From contig JBBQGM010000008.1 of assembly GCA_038322995.1 (NCBI GenBank), forward strand, positions 6,294 to 70,293: a stretch of DNA of 64,000 nucleotides. The letters are read 5' to 3'. A program made the translations under genes and the position numbers. The notes under the pieces are model-generated. The model did no database searches. It was not told the DNA's origin and saw only the letters and a program-made list of their open reading frames with translations. This stretch comes from QHXQ01 sp038322995. GTDB taxonomy: Bacteria > Acidobacteriota > Blastocatellia > Pyrinomonadales > Pyrinomonadaceae. Of the stretch, positions 9,186-17,060 are shown piece by piece. The stretch's first letter is position 1, and every line of letters begins with the position of its first letter.

Positions 9186-9410
9186 CGGCTAACTCCTTTT
9201 CCAGTCGCGTGTGTGTGAACACAGCAGACGGCACAAGGAGGTGTTGCAGTGCAACTCCCGATGTCGAGTGGTGAATTCTAAAAGAACAGGCGCAAATTAC
9301 GTGGGCAGTGTAGCATGTGTCGGCCTCATAGCGTACATAAGGCGGCGCGGCACAAAAATTTCATAAATTTTGTCCGCTCGCGTACAGACAGACAGCGGCG
9401 GCAGCATTAT

Positions 9411-9514
9411 TAGGACTTACGCAGTTGAAATAGAGCCTTGTTGAAAACAAATGACTTAGCGGAAACGCTTATTCCCGTAAGTTGTTGCTTCTTCGTCTAA
9501 CTGCGTAAGTCCTA
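9411..9514. mobile_element. MITE copy 1 (104 bp, IS630-like ends)
   Basis: A 104-bp element bounded by TA dinucleotides. Its terminal inverted repeats begin TAGGACTTACGCAGTT and end with the exact complement; the palindromic match extends one base pair further into the flanks on each side. A second copy at 18386-18489 has the same length and differs at only about ten positions. There is no ORF. The TA target and the terminal GGACTTACGCAG suggest mobilisation by an IS630/Tc1-type transposase. Confidence 0.8.
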
Positions 9515-9560
9515 ATTATATCTTTTCTTGCTTACTACAAGGTAACGCGAGCCAGGGGGT

Positions 9561-9598
9561 GGGAACGCACATATCCACAGGAGGAAATGTGCGTTCCC
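9561..9598. terminator. Hairpin with 12-bp perfect stem
   Basis: GGGAACGCACAT at 9561-9572 pairs with ATGTGCGTTCCC at 9587-9598 across a 14-base loop. It lies between the MITE and the small gene at 9751 with no T-run. It may be a terminator or a repeat unit; the rest of 9186-9750 shows no gene. Confidence 0.4.
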
Positions 9599-9750
9599 GA
9601 TTTATTCAGCGCGCAAAGTGCGAGCTATATCCGCAAGCTCTCACGCCACTGCCTGAATCGCCACATACGCGCGCTAGTCAGTCAGGCCCGACATATCCGG
9701 CCCAAGCGCACGCTCGGGCCGTGACTTAGCACAACAAGCAGGTAGCTAAG

Positions 9751-9981
9751 ATGAGCCGCAACAACGACCCGGCGCACCTCTACAAACAAGGCTTAGCGGA
9801 GTTGCAAGTCAGCGAACTACTCTTCGCGGAGGCCGCCGGCCAGCAGCAACGCGGTGAGCGCAGCAAGGCCATAGAATTGCGCACTGAAGCGTTAGCCCGG
9901 CAGCTTGCAGGCGTGGCGCTGCTCGATCAAGCGGTCGCCACGATGCCGGCGCATCTGTCTGGACGGGAACTGGCAAGCTGA
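9751..9981 (+). CDS. Small hypothetical helical protein
   Basis: A 76-residue protein, probably all-helical, with the sequence character of a short TPR-like or cytoplasmic hairpin (AELQVSELLFAEAAGQQQ, then a second helix ending SGRELAS). No signal peptide or membrane segment. It precedes the receiver-domain gene by 68 bases in the same direction and could be cotranscribed. I do not recognise a family. Its ribosome-binding site is weak (AGGTAG), so the start is moderately certain. Confidence 0.5.
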   Translation: MSRNNDPAHLYKQGLAELQVSELLFAEAAGQQQRGERSKAIELRTEALARQLAGVALLDQAVATMPAHLSGRELAS

Positions 9982-10049
9982 TGTGTACACGCGCAACCTA
10001 CCAGCCTTCAGTAATGGATAACTACAGTGTCTGAGCTAAGGAGTTCCCC

Positions 10050-10442
10050 ATGCGGATTCTCTGCGTTGATGATGATGCAGACACCTGCGAGCTACTCACG
10101 ACCATGCTCGCCATCTCTGATCTTGAAGCTGTCGCTGTCCCGGATGCGGCCGCGGCCCTGCGCTTGATGGCGACCGAGCAGTTCAGTCTCTACATCATGG
10201 ACAGCCAACTGCCCGACATGGGCGGGCTGACCTTCTGTCAGGAAGTCCGTAAGGTGGATCAGCTTACGCCCATTGTCTTCTTCACAGGCAAAGCTTATCA
10301 GGCGGATCGGGATGCGGGGCTGCGCGCGGGCGCTAACGCCTACCTCATTAAGCCGGACATGAGCGAAATCGTCCCGACCGTCAAACGATTGTTGGCAGAG
10401 GCACGCACCGCCCAGTCTCAAGCTGTCAGTTTTGCAGACTGA
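10050..10442 (+). CDS. Single-domain response regulator (CheY-like receiver)
   Basis: The 130-residue protein is a lone receiver domain. It has the acidic pair (CVDDDAD, residues 5-10), the phosphoacceptor Asp in YIMDSQLPDMGG (about 50), the switch Thr in VFFTGKA and the conserved Lys in LIKPD. There is no output domain, so it must act through a partner or as a phosphate sink. No histidine kinase is adjacent. An AAGGAG site precedes the start. A short inverted repeat (AGTGTC-N6-GACACT, 10494-10511) follows and may terminate it. Confidence 0.9.
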   Translation: MRILCVDDDADTCELLTTMLAISDLEAVAVPDAAAALRLMATEQFSLYIMDSQLPDMGGLTFCQEVRKVDQLTPIVFFTGKAYQADRDAGLRAGANAYLIKPDMSEIVPTVKRLLAEARTAQSQAVSFAD

Positions 10443-10716
10443 ACCGTTAGTCAGCCCCCGCTTGATCTGCCCTCACGAAAACTGCTACCCGACAGTGTCC
10501 GGCTAGACACTCCTGCTTGGGAGCGCCTTGTGTCGCCCGACTCGTCAGGTTGTCGGCGACCGGAGCGCGCAGACCTGTCGCCGCTTGTGGCAAGCGATGC
10601 CTGAAACCTTCCGCCGCGCGCATTGCTATACGTCATTTCCCGTCACGCCCTTTGATCACGTTCCGGCCTTCTCTCGCGTGGCCTCGTCCGCGCGTAAGTA
10701 TCAATTCAACAGCTAA

Positions 10717-12930
10717 TCACGGCAAAGGGGCTAAAGCATGGATTAGTCTGTAGGCCGCAATAAGTAGATGAGCATCCTGAAACAGATCGAGCTTGTTTGC
10801 CAGGTCGCCAATGTGCGTAAAGTGGAGCGTGGAAGCAAATTCCTCCCCCAGTTTGGCCTCGATCACAAAAGGGTAAACAGTTTCCGGTGTGACTCCCGGC
10901 GTCGGGAAATATGGCCCGCCCAACTCCCATGACCGACCGGCATGAAGCTGAAAGTCACGCTTAAGAGCGCCCGCCAAGAAAGGCCGGATGTCAGCTTGGT
11001 GTTGCACTGTTAAGGGCAAGCGCCACGCCGGGGCCACTGCGATGCTCGAACTCCCGTCGAATGATTGCACGGCGGGCAGGTCGCGCTGTTCGATGCCGAC
11101 GAAGATTCCCCGCTCAGTCCGCACGATCGGTAAAACGACTAGCGTGTTATTGCTCAAACGGCGGGGCAACACGTATTCAAATCGAGCTTCAGCCAGTGTG
11201 CGGCCCTCATTGTCGCGCTCTGCAAAATCGCCCGCGCGCAAAGAGAGAAACTCAGGCTGTGATAGAAGTTCAGGCTGAGCGTATGCGGCGGGAGCTTGCG
11301 GCGCTATGAGTTGTAACTGGTCTGAGGGCGTGAATGTTGCCGGCTGAACGGATAAATCGATGGGCGCACCGATCCAGGGGCCAGGCTGCCGGCCTAACTT
11401 GCGAAGCAAGCGATAGATATTGATCTCAAGCCGCGCGTCGAACATGCCGCCGACGTGGCAGGCTCGCAGGACTTGAGGCGCGTCCAATTCGCGCACCGTC
11501 CCTGCATCTGTGAACGGCGTGTAATTCGGGAATGAAAAAGGCGTCGCGCGCGGGCGCACTTCTACCAGGCGGGATACGACGCGCTCGTTAACGCCTCCGG
11601 GAGAGGTGTAGTACGAAAACTCCTCATCAATATTGATAATATCTTCCGGGCCAAACCCGGCGCGCTCTTGCAGGATGCGGCCGACCTCTGTCCTTGGCTC
11701 GTCCGCCGCAGCAACGATGGCGCTGATCGGCTCGGTGATGTAGCCGGAAAAAGTGGCTGCGTTTAGCCGGGGCTGTTCGGCGCAGGCATTGACGACGGGG
11801 CGCGGGAAATCTTTCTTCGCAAACACGAAAACCTGACCGGCGCTGGCAAACCACGGCACAACATCAAGCGTCTGGTGGGGCCGTTCGACGAGTTCCATCA
11901 CCTGGCCCGACGCTTTGTGCCGGTAAGCCTTGAGGCTCAAGAAACCGGGGGCCTGAATCACTTGGCTCTGGCGCTCTAAAAGTTCGACCCCGCTGCCGGC
12001 CCGCATCTTCTCGCCCACGATCAAGTAGTTGGTGGGGGGAAACGGCAACGGGCGTCCGGCCAGGTCTGAAAGATAAAATTTATCCTCGAAGCGGTGCTGC
12101 ACTATCCAGGGATTCCAGAGCGGGCGCGAGATAACGATGCGCAGGCCGCGCGCGCGGAACGCCGCCTCGAACTCGGACTGGCTGAGGTATGTGTATTCCT
12201 CAAGTATCTCCGCCGCCCAATCCGCGCGGTAGTCTTTGCGCAGCACAAACTCGGCGGCGGCGCGCAGGCTGAGTTTATATCGGACGAAGCCGCGCCGTGC
12301 AGATTCGGTTCGGGTAAACGGCACCGGGTTGGCCCGGTTAACGCTGCTGCGCCAGTTGTGCGCGAACAGTTCAAAGAGCGCCGCCGTGCATAGCTCGCCG
12401 CCGCCTGCTGGGGAGCCATCCGTCTCCGGCAGGTCGAGATAGACCTGCTCCGGCCCGTCAGGGATGACGAAATCTCTGATGATGATGACGCCGCCTGTTT
12501 TAAGTTGCGCCACCTGATTATCCAGGGTAGCGAATACACGGCGCACGTCGAAGTCGTTGAAGCTGGTGACGTGATGCAGCACGGAGGAGTCGAGAATGCC
12601 GTCGAGTGACTCGGCGGGGAAGACCGGCTCGGCAATGTCGCCCACCACGTAAGACAGGTTGGGGCGTTGAAAATGGCGAGTTGACAGTTCGACCGAGACG
12701 GGGTTGATGTCTACTCCGATCAATGCCAACCCGCCGTGGAGGCAGGCCAGATCGTAAGTCCCGCGCCCTGACCCCGACCCCATGTCGGCGATGCGCCCGC
12801 GCACGGGGAAGTGCGCCGTTGTGAGCGCCACCTTCTGTTGCATGGAGGCGTCCATCCCGGCGAAGTACGCCTCGTAATCCGCCTGCGTGCCGCGGTGCTG
12901 TTGCTCGTAGTGGCCGGGCTGATTCGTCAT
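10717..12930 (-). CDS. SAM methyltransferase fused to two degenerate Nudix-like domains
   Basis: Residues 1-330 form a class I methyltransferase: motif I is ADMGSGSGRGTYDLA (48-62), the ribose-binding acid is D74 in GVDINP, and SSVLHHV follows. Two further regions each end like ADP-ribose/GDP-sugar Nudix hydrolases: YYTSPGGVNERVVSRLVEV near 460 and YFPTPGVTPETVYPFVIEA near 680. The first Nudix box is degraded (EVGRILQERAGF in place of RExxEExG), so catalysis is doubtful and ligand binding is more likely. This is the last gene of an NrtR-headed minus-strand cluster with a kinase, vWA protein, amidase-like hydrolase and KptA. The substrate is unknown. The kinase stop lies 35 bases upstream, so cotranscription is likely. 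Confidence 0.7.
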   Translation of the reverse strand: MTNQPGHYEQQHRGTQADYEAYFAGMDASMQQKVALTTAHFPVRGRIADMGSGSGRGTYDLACLHGGLALIGVDINPVSVELSTRHFQRPNLSYVVGDIAEPVFPAESLDGILDSSVLHHVTSFNDFDVRRVFATLDNQVAQLKTGGVIIIRDFVIPDGPEQVYLDLPETDGSPAGGGELCTAALFELFAHNWRSSVNRANPVPFTRTESARRGFVRYKLSLRAAAEFVLRKDYRADWAAEILEEYTYLSQSEFEAAFRARGLRIVISRPLWNPWIVQHRFEDKFYLSDLAGRPLPFPPTNYLIVGEKMRAGSGVELLERQSQVIQAPGFLSLKAYRHKASGQVMELVERPHQTLDVVPWFASAGQVFVFAKKDFPRPVVNACAEQPRLNAATFSGYITEPISAIVAAADEPRTEVGRILQERAGFGPEDIINIDEEFSYYTSPGGVNERVVSRLVEVRPRATPFSFPNYTPFTDAGTVRELDAPQVLRACHVGGMFDARLEINIYRLLRKLGRQPGPWIGAPIDLSVQPATFTPSDQLQLIAPQAPAAYAQPELLSQPEFLSLRAGDFAERDNEGRTLAEARFEYVLPRRLSNNTLVVLPIVRTERGIFVGIEQRDLPAVQSFDGSSSIAVAPAWRLPLTVQHQADIRPFLAGALKRDFQLHAGRSWELGGPYFPTPGVTPETVYPFVIEAKLGEEFASTLHFTHIGDLANKLDLFQDAHLLIAAYRLIHALAPLP

Positions 12931-12964
12931 AGCTCATCGTGCGGGGCGTCTGTTGTCTGTCTGT

Positions 12965-14668
12965 TTATGCAGGCTGCGGCCGCATGCCAAGCTTGTACAA
13001 CTTGCTGCCGCGCGCGAGCAATGCCTGCGCGCCGACGTGGAACAGCCTGACATCGCCTTGGATCGACGAATCCCGCATGGATTTGACGTTGGCGGAGCCT
13101 GTGCGCCGGGAGAAGACTTCTAGCGCATCCTCGTCCGTTATGTGCAACACGACGCCGCTGTCGAGCACCGTAAAATCAATGTTGGCTGAAGCGATGTCGG
13201 GCGTTACTCTGGTGTCGTAATTGCTAAAATCATCCGCGCAACGAAAGATGAGCTTATCGTACCGGCCGCTCTGTGCCCCGACCACCAGCAGCACGTTACG
13301 TTCGAGCTTTGCGTCCACGATCTGATAGCCGTTAAGTTCAGGCAGGCGAAGCTGATGACAAACGCCGGGTGCAGGAAAAACGGCCGCGTAATACGCGCCC
13401 AGCAGATTCTGCATCGCCAAACCTTCAAACATGCGTGTGGCTTTCATCATAACATTGGCCACCGGCTTGACCCCCAATAAAATGCCGCTCTGTAATTCGA
13501 TAAACTCCACGGCAAAAATGTTCTCGCGCTGTCTGATGTAAAACTGCCCGCCGCACAACATGAGTTCTTCACCATCTATGCCAATGTCGAGCCTGCGTTC
13601 GGCTGTCAGGTCGTAGAACTGCGGCCCCGCTTCGTCCATGCAGGCCGCCACCAGATGCCGCAGGCGCGGGGTCGCGGCCACCTTCACGTCTGCCTGGGGC
13701 TTCGGAAATTTCTGCCCGGCGAAATAGATGCTCTGCTGCGTGATGGTGATGAGACCGTCGTGCCGGATGATCGCGCCATCGAATTCCCGTACTTCGGTAA
13801 GCTCGAAATGACAGCTTTCGATAGTGCACTGCGGGCCCGGCGTTGTGAGCGTGAGTACAGACTGTGCGTTTTCAGGCGGCGGCCGGCGCTGGCCTTCCTC
13901 GAAGATGGCTCTGTACCAGTCGAGATAGGCGGGCGGCATGACGGAGAATGGGAGGCACGCGGCCGGAAGGGAGACTTCAGGGCTTAGGACTGAGACGTTG
14001 GCCCGCATCCGCGCATCGAGTCTCGATTCTTTGTCGGGCAAGTTTTGCAGCGGCGTGTAAGTGCCCTTGAATGGATGGATGCCGACAAACATTTGGAAGG
14101 AGACGACGGCAAACGAGAACCAGTCGGAATCGGTCGTGAACCCTGGCGCGTGCCGGTCGCGCACGCTCTCCATCAGGGCCGTCGCGGGATAAGAGGGCGT
14201 CTGGTAGCTGTCAACATCTATAAAGAAAGTCTCCGAGAAATCGTCCGCCACTAAAAAGTTCATCTCGTTCAAGTCAACGATCAGCACGCCTCTCGCATGA
14301 ACGTGCGCCACGCCCGCTTGCAGCTTGCGCACGAGGCGCAGCGTCGCCTCCGGCGTCAGGTTGTGTCGCTGGCGAAAGGCTTTGGGGAAAAGCTGGCAGA
14401 GCGCGTAAGCCTTGCCGACCGAACGCATCGAATAGCCGACCGCGCGATTCTTGCCGTCCAGCAGCACGTCAAGCGGGCGGATGATATTTGGTTGGGTTAA
14501 GACTGCAAGCTCCGAGATTTTCGCGCGCGTGATGGCGCGGGCCGGGTCGGCATAAATCTTATACGCGCTCGCGCCTTTGACGTAGATTGCGCCCTCGCCG
14601 CCCTGTGCTTTGAAGTCAGACTTATCGAGTCGAACCTCGCCTTTGCCGGGCACAAAATAACGAGCCAT
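12965..14668 (-). CDS. YegI/TerY-P-like protein kinase with C-terminal beta-rich domain
   Basis: The 567-residue protein is best started at ATG 14668 (AGGATT site upstream) rather than at 14824, which would translate a hairpin. It has a Gly-rich loop (GGEGAIY, 23-29), an ATP Lys (K37 in AYKIY), a catalytic loop reduced to VDLNEMNFL (D132, N137) and a metal-binding DVDSYQ (151) in place of DFG. These features are characteristic of the YegI-like kinase family found with vWA proteins. The C-terminal 270 residues look beta-propeller-like. No PP2C phosphatase gene is adjacent, unlike the usual kinase/phosphatase/vWA triads. The substrate is unknown; the vWA protein encoded just upstream is the natural candidate. 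Confidence 0.75.
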   Translation of the reverse strand: MARYFVPGKGEVRLDKSDFKAQGGEGAIYVKGASAYKIYADPARAITRAKISELAVLTQPNIIRPLDVLLDGKNRAVGYSMRSVGKAYALCQLFPKAFRQRHNLTPEATLRLVRKLQAGVAHVHARGVLIVDLNEMNFLVADDFSETFFIDVDSYQTPSYPATALMESVRDRHAPGFTTDSDWFSFAVVSFQMFVGIHPFKGTYTPLQNLPDKESRLDARMRANVSVLSPEVSLPAACLPFSVMPPAYLDWYRAIFEEGQRRPPPENAQSVLTLTTPGPQCTIESCHFELTEVREFDGAIIRHDGLITITQQSIYFAGQKFPKPQADVKVAATPRLRHLVAACMDEAGPQFYDLTAERRLDIGIDGEELMLCGGQFYIRQRENIFAVEFIELQSGILLGVKPVANVMMKATRMFEGLAMQNLLGAYYAAVFPAPGVCHQLRLPELNGYQIVDAKLERNVLLVVGAQSGRYDKLIFRCADDFSNYDTRVTPDIASANIDFTVLDSGVVLHITDEDALEVFSRRTGSANVKSMRDSSIQGDVRLFHVGAQALLARGSKLYKLGMRPQPA

Positions 14669-14756
14669 GTTTAATAATCCTGACCGGCTGCGGGCCTTGC
14701 GCCGATTTGGCAAGCGTTGTCGGCATGCACCCGAATGAAGCGCTACAACAAAAGGT

Positions 14757-14823
14757 TGAACGGAAGCGCGCTGCCTGAATCGGTCAGCAACTGATACGGT
14801 CTGAGTCAGCGCGCTTCCGTTCA
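14757..14823. promoter_or_regulatory. Long hairpin between vWA and kinase genes
   Basis: Positions 14757-14773 pair perfectly with 14807-14823 (17 bp, arms ending in GCGCGCTG/CAGCGCGC). The 33-base loop contains a small TCAG-CAA-CTGA stem. In the minus-strand transcript it lies between the vWA stop and the kinase start. It may be an attenuator, an RNA-processing site or a stability element that sets vWA versus kinase dosage. No T-run follows on the transcribed strand. Confidence 0.55.
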
Positions 14824-14848
14824 TACTCTTTCCGCCGAAGTGCGCCGC

Positions 14849-15592
14849 TTAGAAGATGAGCGACTGCGAAGGCCCGCCCGCGCCGAGCAGTTGCGATTGC
14901 GCGATGATGCTTTGCGTGACGAACTGCGCGAGCCGCGCCAGCGTCTTGGCGTCCGCCTTGTCGAGCTCGACGTACTGCGTGAAGCCCGCCTCGACGTGAA
15001 ACTGCCGCAGGTAGCGGCTGGCTTCCGGGTCTTGCACGTTGACGCCGATCAGGATAGAGACGACGGATTCGAGCGCCTCGTCCGTGACGGCTTTCGTCAA
15101 TGCTGCTTTGACTTTGTGCGCGGGCAGTTTCGAGGCGTTGTCCATTCCGTCGCTGATGACGAATAGGATGGCGTTGGCTGAGAAGTCGCCCGCCAGGAGC
15201 TTCTGTCCGTAGTTGACGGTGGAGGCGACAGCATTCTCCGCCGCATCGTAAAGCGCGGTTGCGCCGCCCGCGCGCAGGACGCCGCCATAGTCGGCCAGGT
15301 TGCAGTTCTCCAACAGCTTGAAGCCGTGCAACTCCGTGAGTGAGTCGTCGAAAGCGACCAGGCGAAGCAGCAGATTGTCGGCGCGCGGACTGAACTTGCA
15401 CGCCTGCACGATTCGTGTGATGGCTGCTTCCATGTCGAAGCTGAAGGCGGCAGTGCTGCCGCTCACGTCGCAGGCGATTGTCACGACCGTGTATTCGGTC
15501 GCGCCCAACTCTTCCAGCCGCGTGGCGGAGTAGCCGTAATGGCTGTTGGGCAAGGTGACTTGATCAAGGCTCGTGTCGTTGATTACTGGCAT
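14849..15592 (-). CDS. vWA-domain protein (TerY-like)
   Basis: The 247-residue protein is a single von Willebrand factor A domain. The MIDAS motif is degenerate but recognisable: DVSGSTAAF (about 42-50; DxSxS), Thr in GGATALYDA (about 113) and the distal Asp in ISDGMDN (about 152). It has no signal peptide or membrane helix, so it is cytoplasmic, as TerY-type vWA proteins are. A good AAGGAG site precedes the ATG. It sits between the hydrolase gene (19 bases upstream) and the kinase gene. In related TerY-P-type triads a vWA protein partners a kinase; that role is inferred here. Confidence 0.85.
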   Translation of the reverse strand: MPVINDTSLDQVTLPNSHYGYSATRLEELGATEYTVVTIACDVSGSTAAFSFDMEAAITRIVQACKFSPRADNLLLRLVAFDDSLTELHGFKLLENCNLADYGGVLRAGGATALYDAAENAVASTVNYGQKLLAGDFSANAILFVISDGMDNASKLPAHKVKAALTKAVTDEALESVVSILIGVNVQDPEASRYLRQFHVEAGFTQYVELDKADAKTLARLAQFVTQSIIAQSQLLGAGGPSQSLIF

Positions 15593-15610
15593 TGTCTTCG
15601 GCTCCTTTCG

Positions 15611-16414
15611 TTACGCCAAAAATTCAGTCGTCGTTGAGAATTGCATGCCGCGCCCGGCCATCTCGCGCAAGAAACTCTGGGCGTGTGGCTCGAAGCCGGG
15701 GATGTCGCTCGCCGCGTCGGTTAGCAGCACGAGCTTCGAGACGAATGAATCGTCGCCGAAGTTGTTGGCGATGTCTCTGACGGTGTTGGCCAGACAGTGT
15801 GTGCGCGCTTCACCCGCGATGACGATAAGGTCAGCATTCTCTAAAGTCTGTATGAGGCGCGTGTTGATCTGCGTCGAGGCGTCCGCCGGGTCGGGCACGT
15901 CGGCCTGCACGGCCGAGTAGTGCTCGGTCAGAAGGTTGCTGCCCTTGGTGACGAAGTCAACGAAGGCGAAGCGCGCCTCCCAGTCCGTCAGCGCGTGGAA
16001 GAGTTCGGGAAAGACCGTGTGGCCGGGGCTGCCGATCAGACAATGCGGCGGCCAGATGGTCAGCGCGTAGCGCCCGTTGTGCTCAAGCCGGCGGACATAT
16101 TCAAGCGCCCGCCGGTACATGCCCGGCACGGTCGGAGTCCAGACGCCTTCTTCGACATCGGTGCGGCTGATGCTCGTGAAGACGGGCGGATGGGCCCCGC
16201 GCGAGTCTTTCCAGAAAATCGGGTGCGCGATGTGTATGAAGTGGTGCGAATCGAGCGTGACGTGGATGTCGTCCAGCTTGTCCTTGAGCCGCCGGATCAT
16301 CGCCGACAGCCGTGTCATGTCTTGTTCCGCGCCCGGCACGTACAGCGCCCCGCGCACGGGGTCGCAAAAGTCTACCTGTGGGTCGATAACTAACAGTTCG
16401 ATTCTCTTACGCAT
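15611..16414 (-). CDS. Isochorismatase/nicotinamidase-like cysteine hydrolase
   Basis: A 267-residue cysteine hydrolase of the isochorismatase fold. Visible catalytic features are Asp in IDPQVDFCDP (about 11), the metal-binding DSHH and H in the TLDSHHFIHIAHPIFW segment, Lys in DFVTKGSN (about 135) and the nucleophile Cys in GEARTHCLANTV. The metal-binding residues and WPPHCLIGSPGH fit nicotinamidase (nicotinamide to nicotinate plus ammonia) better than isochorismatase. It is longer than typical PncA (about 210). It begins 24 bases downstream of a putative NrtR operator, which supports a role in NAD salvage. Substrate remains inferred. Confidence 0.8.
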   Translation of the reverse strand: MRKRIELLVIDPQVDFCDPVRGALYVPGAEQDMTRLSAMIRRLKDKLDDIHVTLDSHHFIHIAHPIFWKDSRGAHPPVFTSISRTDVEEGVWTPTVPGMYRRALEYVRRLEHNGRYALTIWPPHCLIGSPGHTVFPELFHALTDWEARFAFVDFVTKGSNLLTEHYSAVQADVPDPADASTQINTRLIQTLENADLIVIAGEARTHCLANTVRDIANNFGDDSFVSKLVLLTDAASDIPGFEPHAQSFLREMAGRGMQFSTTTEFLA

Positions 16415-16437
16415 CTGGTTGTTCTCCTTTTGAGCTG

Positions 16438-16460
16438 CTTAGCGTCGTTTTCACGCTAAG
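16438..16460. promoter_or_regulatory. Putative NrtR operator 1 (before hydrolase gene)
   Basis: A 23-bp palindrome CTTAGCGT-N7-ACGCTAAG lies 24 bases upstream of the hydrolase ATG. The same arms and spacing recur at 17858-17880 upstream of the regulator gene and nowhere else that I found. Two identical-arm sites at the two promoters of one cluster are strong evidence for an operator. Confidence 0.75.
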
Positions 16461-16483
16461 TGATAAGGGTAAAAATTTTTGGC

Positions 16484-17044
16484 TCAGCGCCGGCCATCTT
16501 CGTGGCCGAACGTGATGTACCGGGCAGGCACGTGCGCCGTGAGCCAGACTCCGTTAGCGGCACGAAAGAACAGGTGTTCGTCCCTATGCATCGCAGCGCT
16601 CGCTATGTTTAAGACGACGGGCTGGCCGTAGCGCCTGCCGACTTCGTGCGCGGTTGCAGGTTGCGCGGAGAGATGCACCTGCTGTCTCCGGCCCTTCGCC
16701 AGCCCTTCGCGCCTGATTGACGGGAGAAACCGACTGGCTGTCCCGTGATACAAGACTGGCGGCGGTTGCACCGATTCGTAGCCGAGTTCGGCTGCCAACG
16801 AATGCCCCTGGCTGGCCCTGATGGATAAGCCATCGGGACTGAATGAGAAGCGTTGTTTATCGTTGGTGCGGACGACTGCTTGCAACTCAGCCAACGTCAG
16901 TTGGCTGCCGTGCGCCGCGAAAGCTTGGAGCAGCGCGGAGACAGCGACCCAGCCTGCGCGATCGAGCATGATGCCGACTTCTTCGGGGCGGTGTCTCAGC
17001 ACAAGGCTCAAGAACTTACTGATCCTGATGTTGCGATCTTTCAT
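16484..17044 (-). CDS. kptA: RNA 2'-phosphotransferase KptA/Tpt1
   Basis: The 186-residue protein matches the KptA/Tpt1 family. It has ISKFLSLVLRHRPEEVGI at the N-terminus, YHGTASRFLPSIRREGL at the start of the ART-fold domain, then VHLSA and the NAD-binding region near the C-terminus. KptA transfers a 2'-phosphate from RNA to NAD+, giving ADP-ribose 1'',2''-cyclic phosphate and nicotinamide. The nicotinamide product would be a substrate for the neighbouring nicotinamidase-like enzyme. It lies between nrtR (16 bases) and the internal operator. Confidence 0.92.
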   Translation of the reverse strand: MKDRNIRISKFLSLVLRHRPEEVGIMLDRAGWVAVSALLQAFAAHGSQLTLAELQAVVRTNDKQRFSFSPDGLSIRASQGHSLAAELGYESVQPPPVLYHGTASRFLPSIRREGLAKGRRQQVHLSAQPATAHEVGRRYGQPVVLNIASAAMHRDEHLFFRAANGVWLTAHVPARYITFGHEDGRR

Positions 17045-17060
17045 GCTTTACCTTGCTCAA

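Noticed and set aside
14669..14824. N-terminal 52-residue extension of the kinase
   Set aside because: It translates the hairpin, has no ribosome-binding site and lacks family homology; ATG 14668 has AGGATT upstream.
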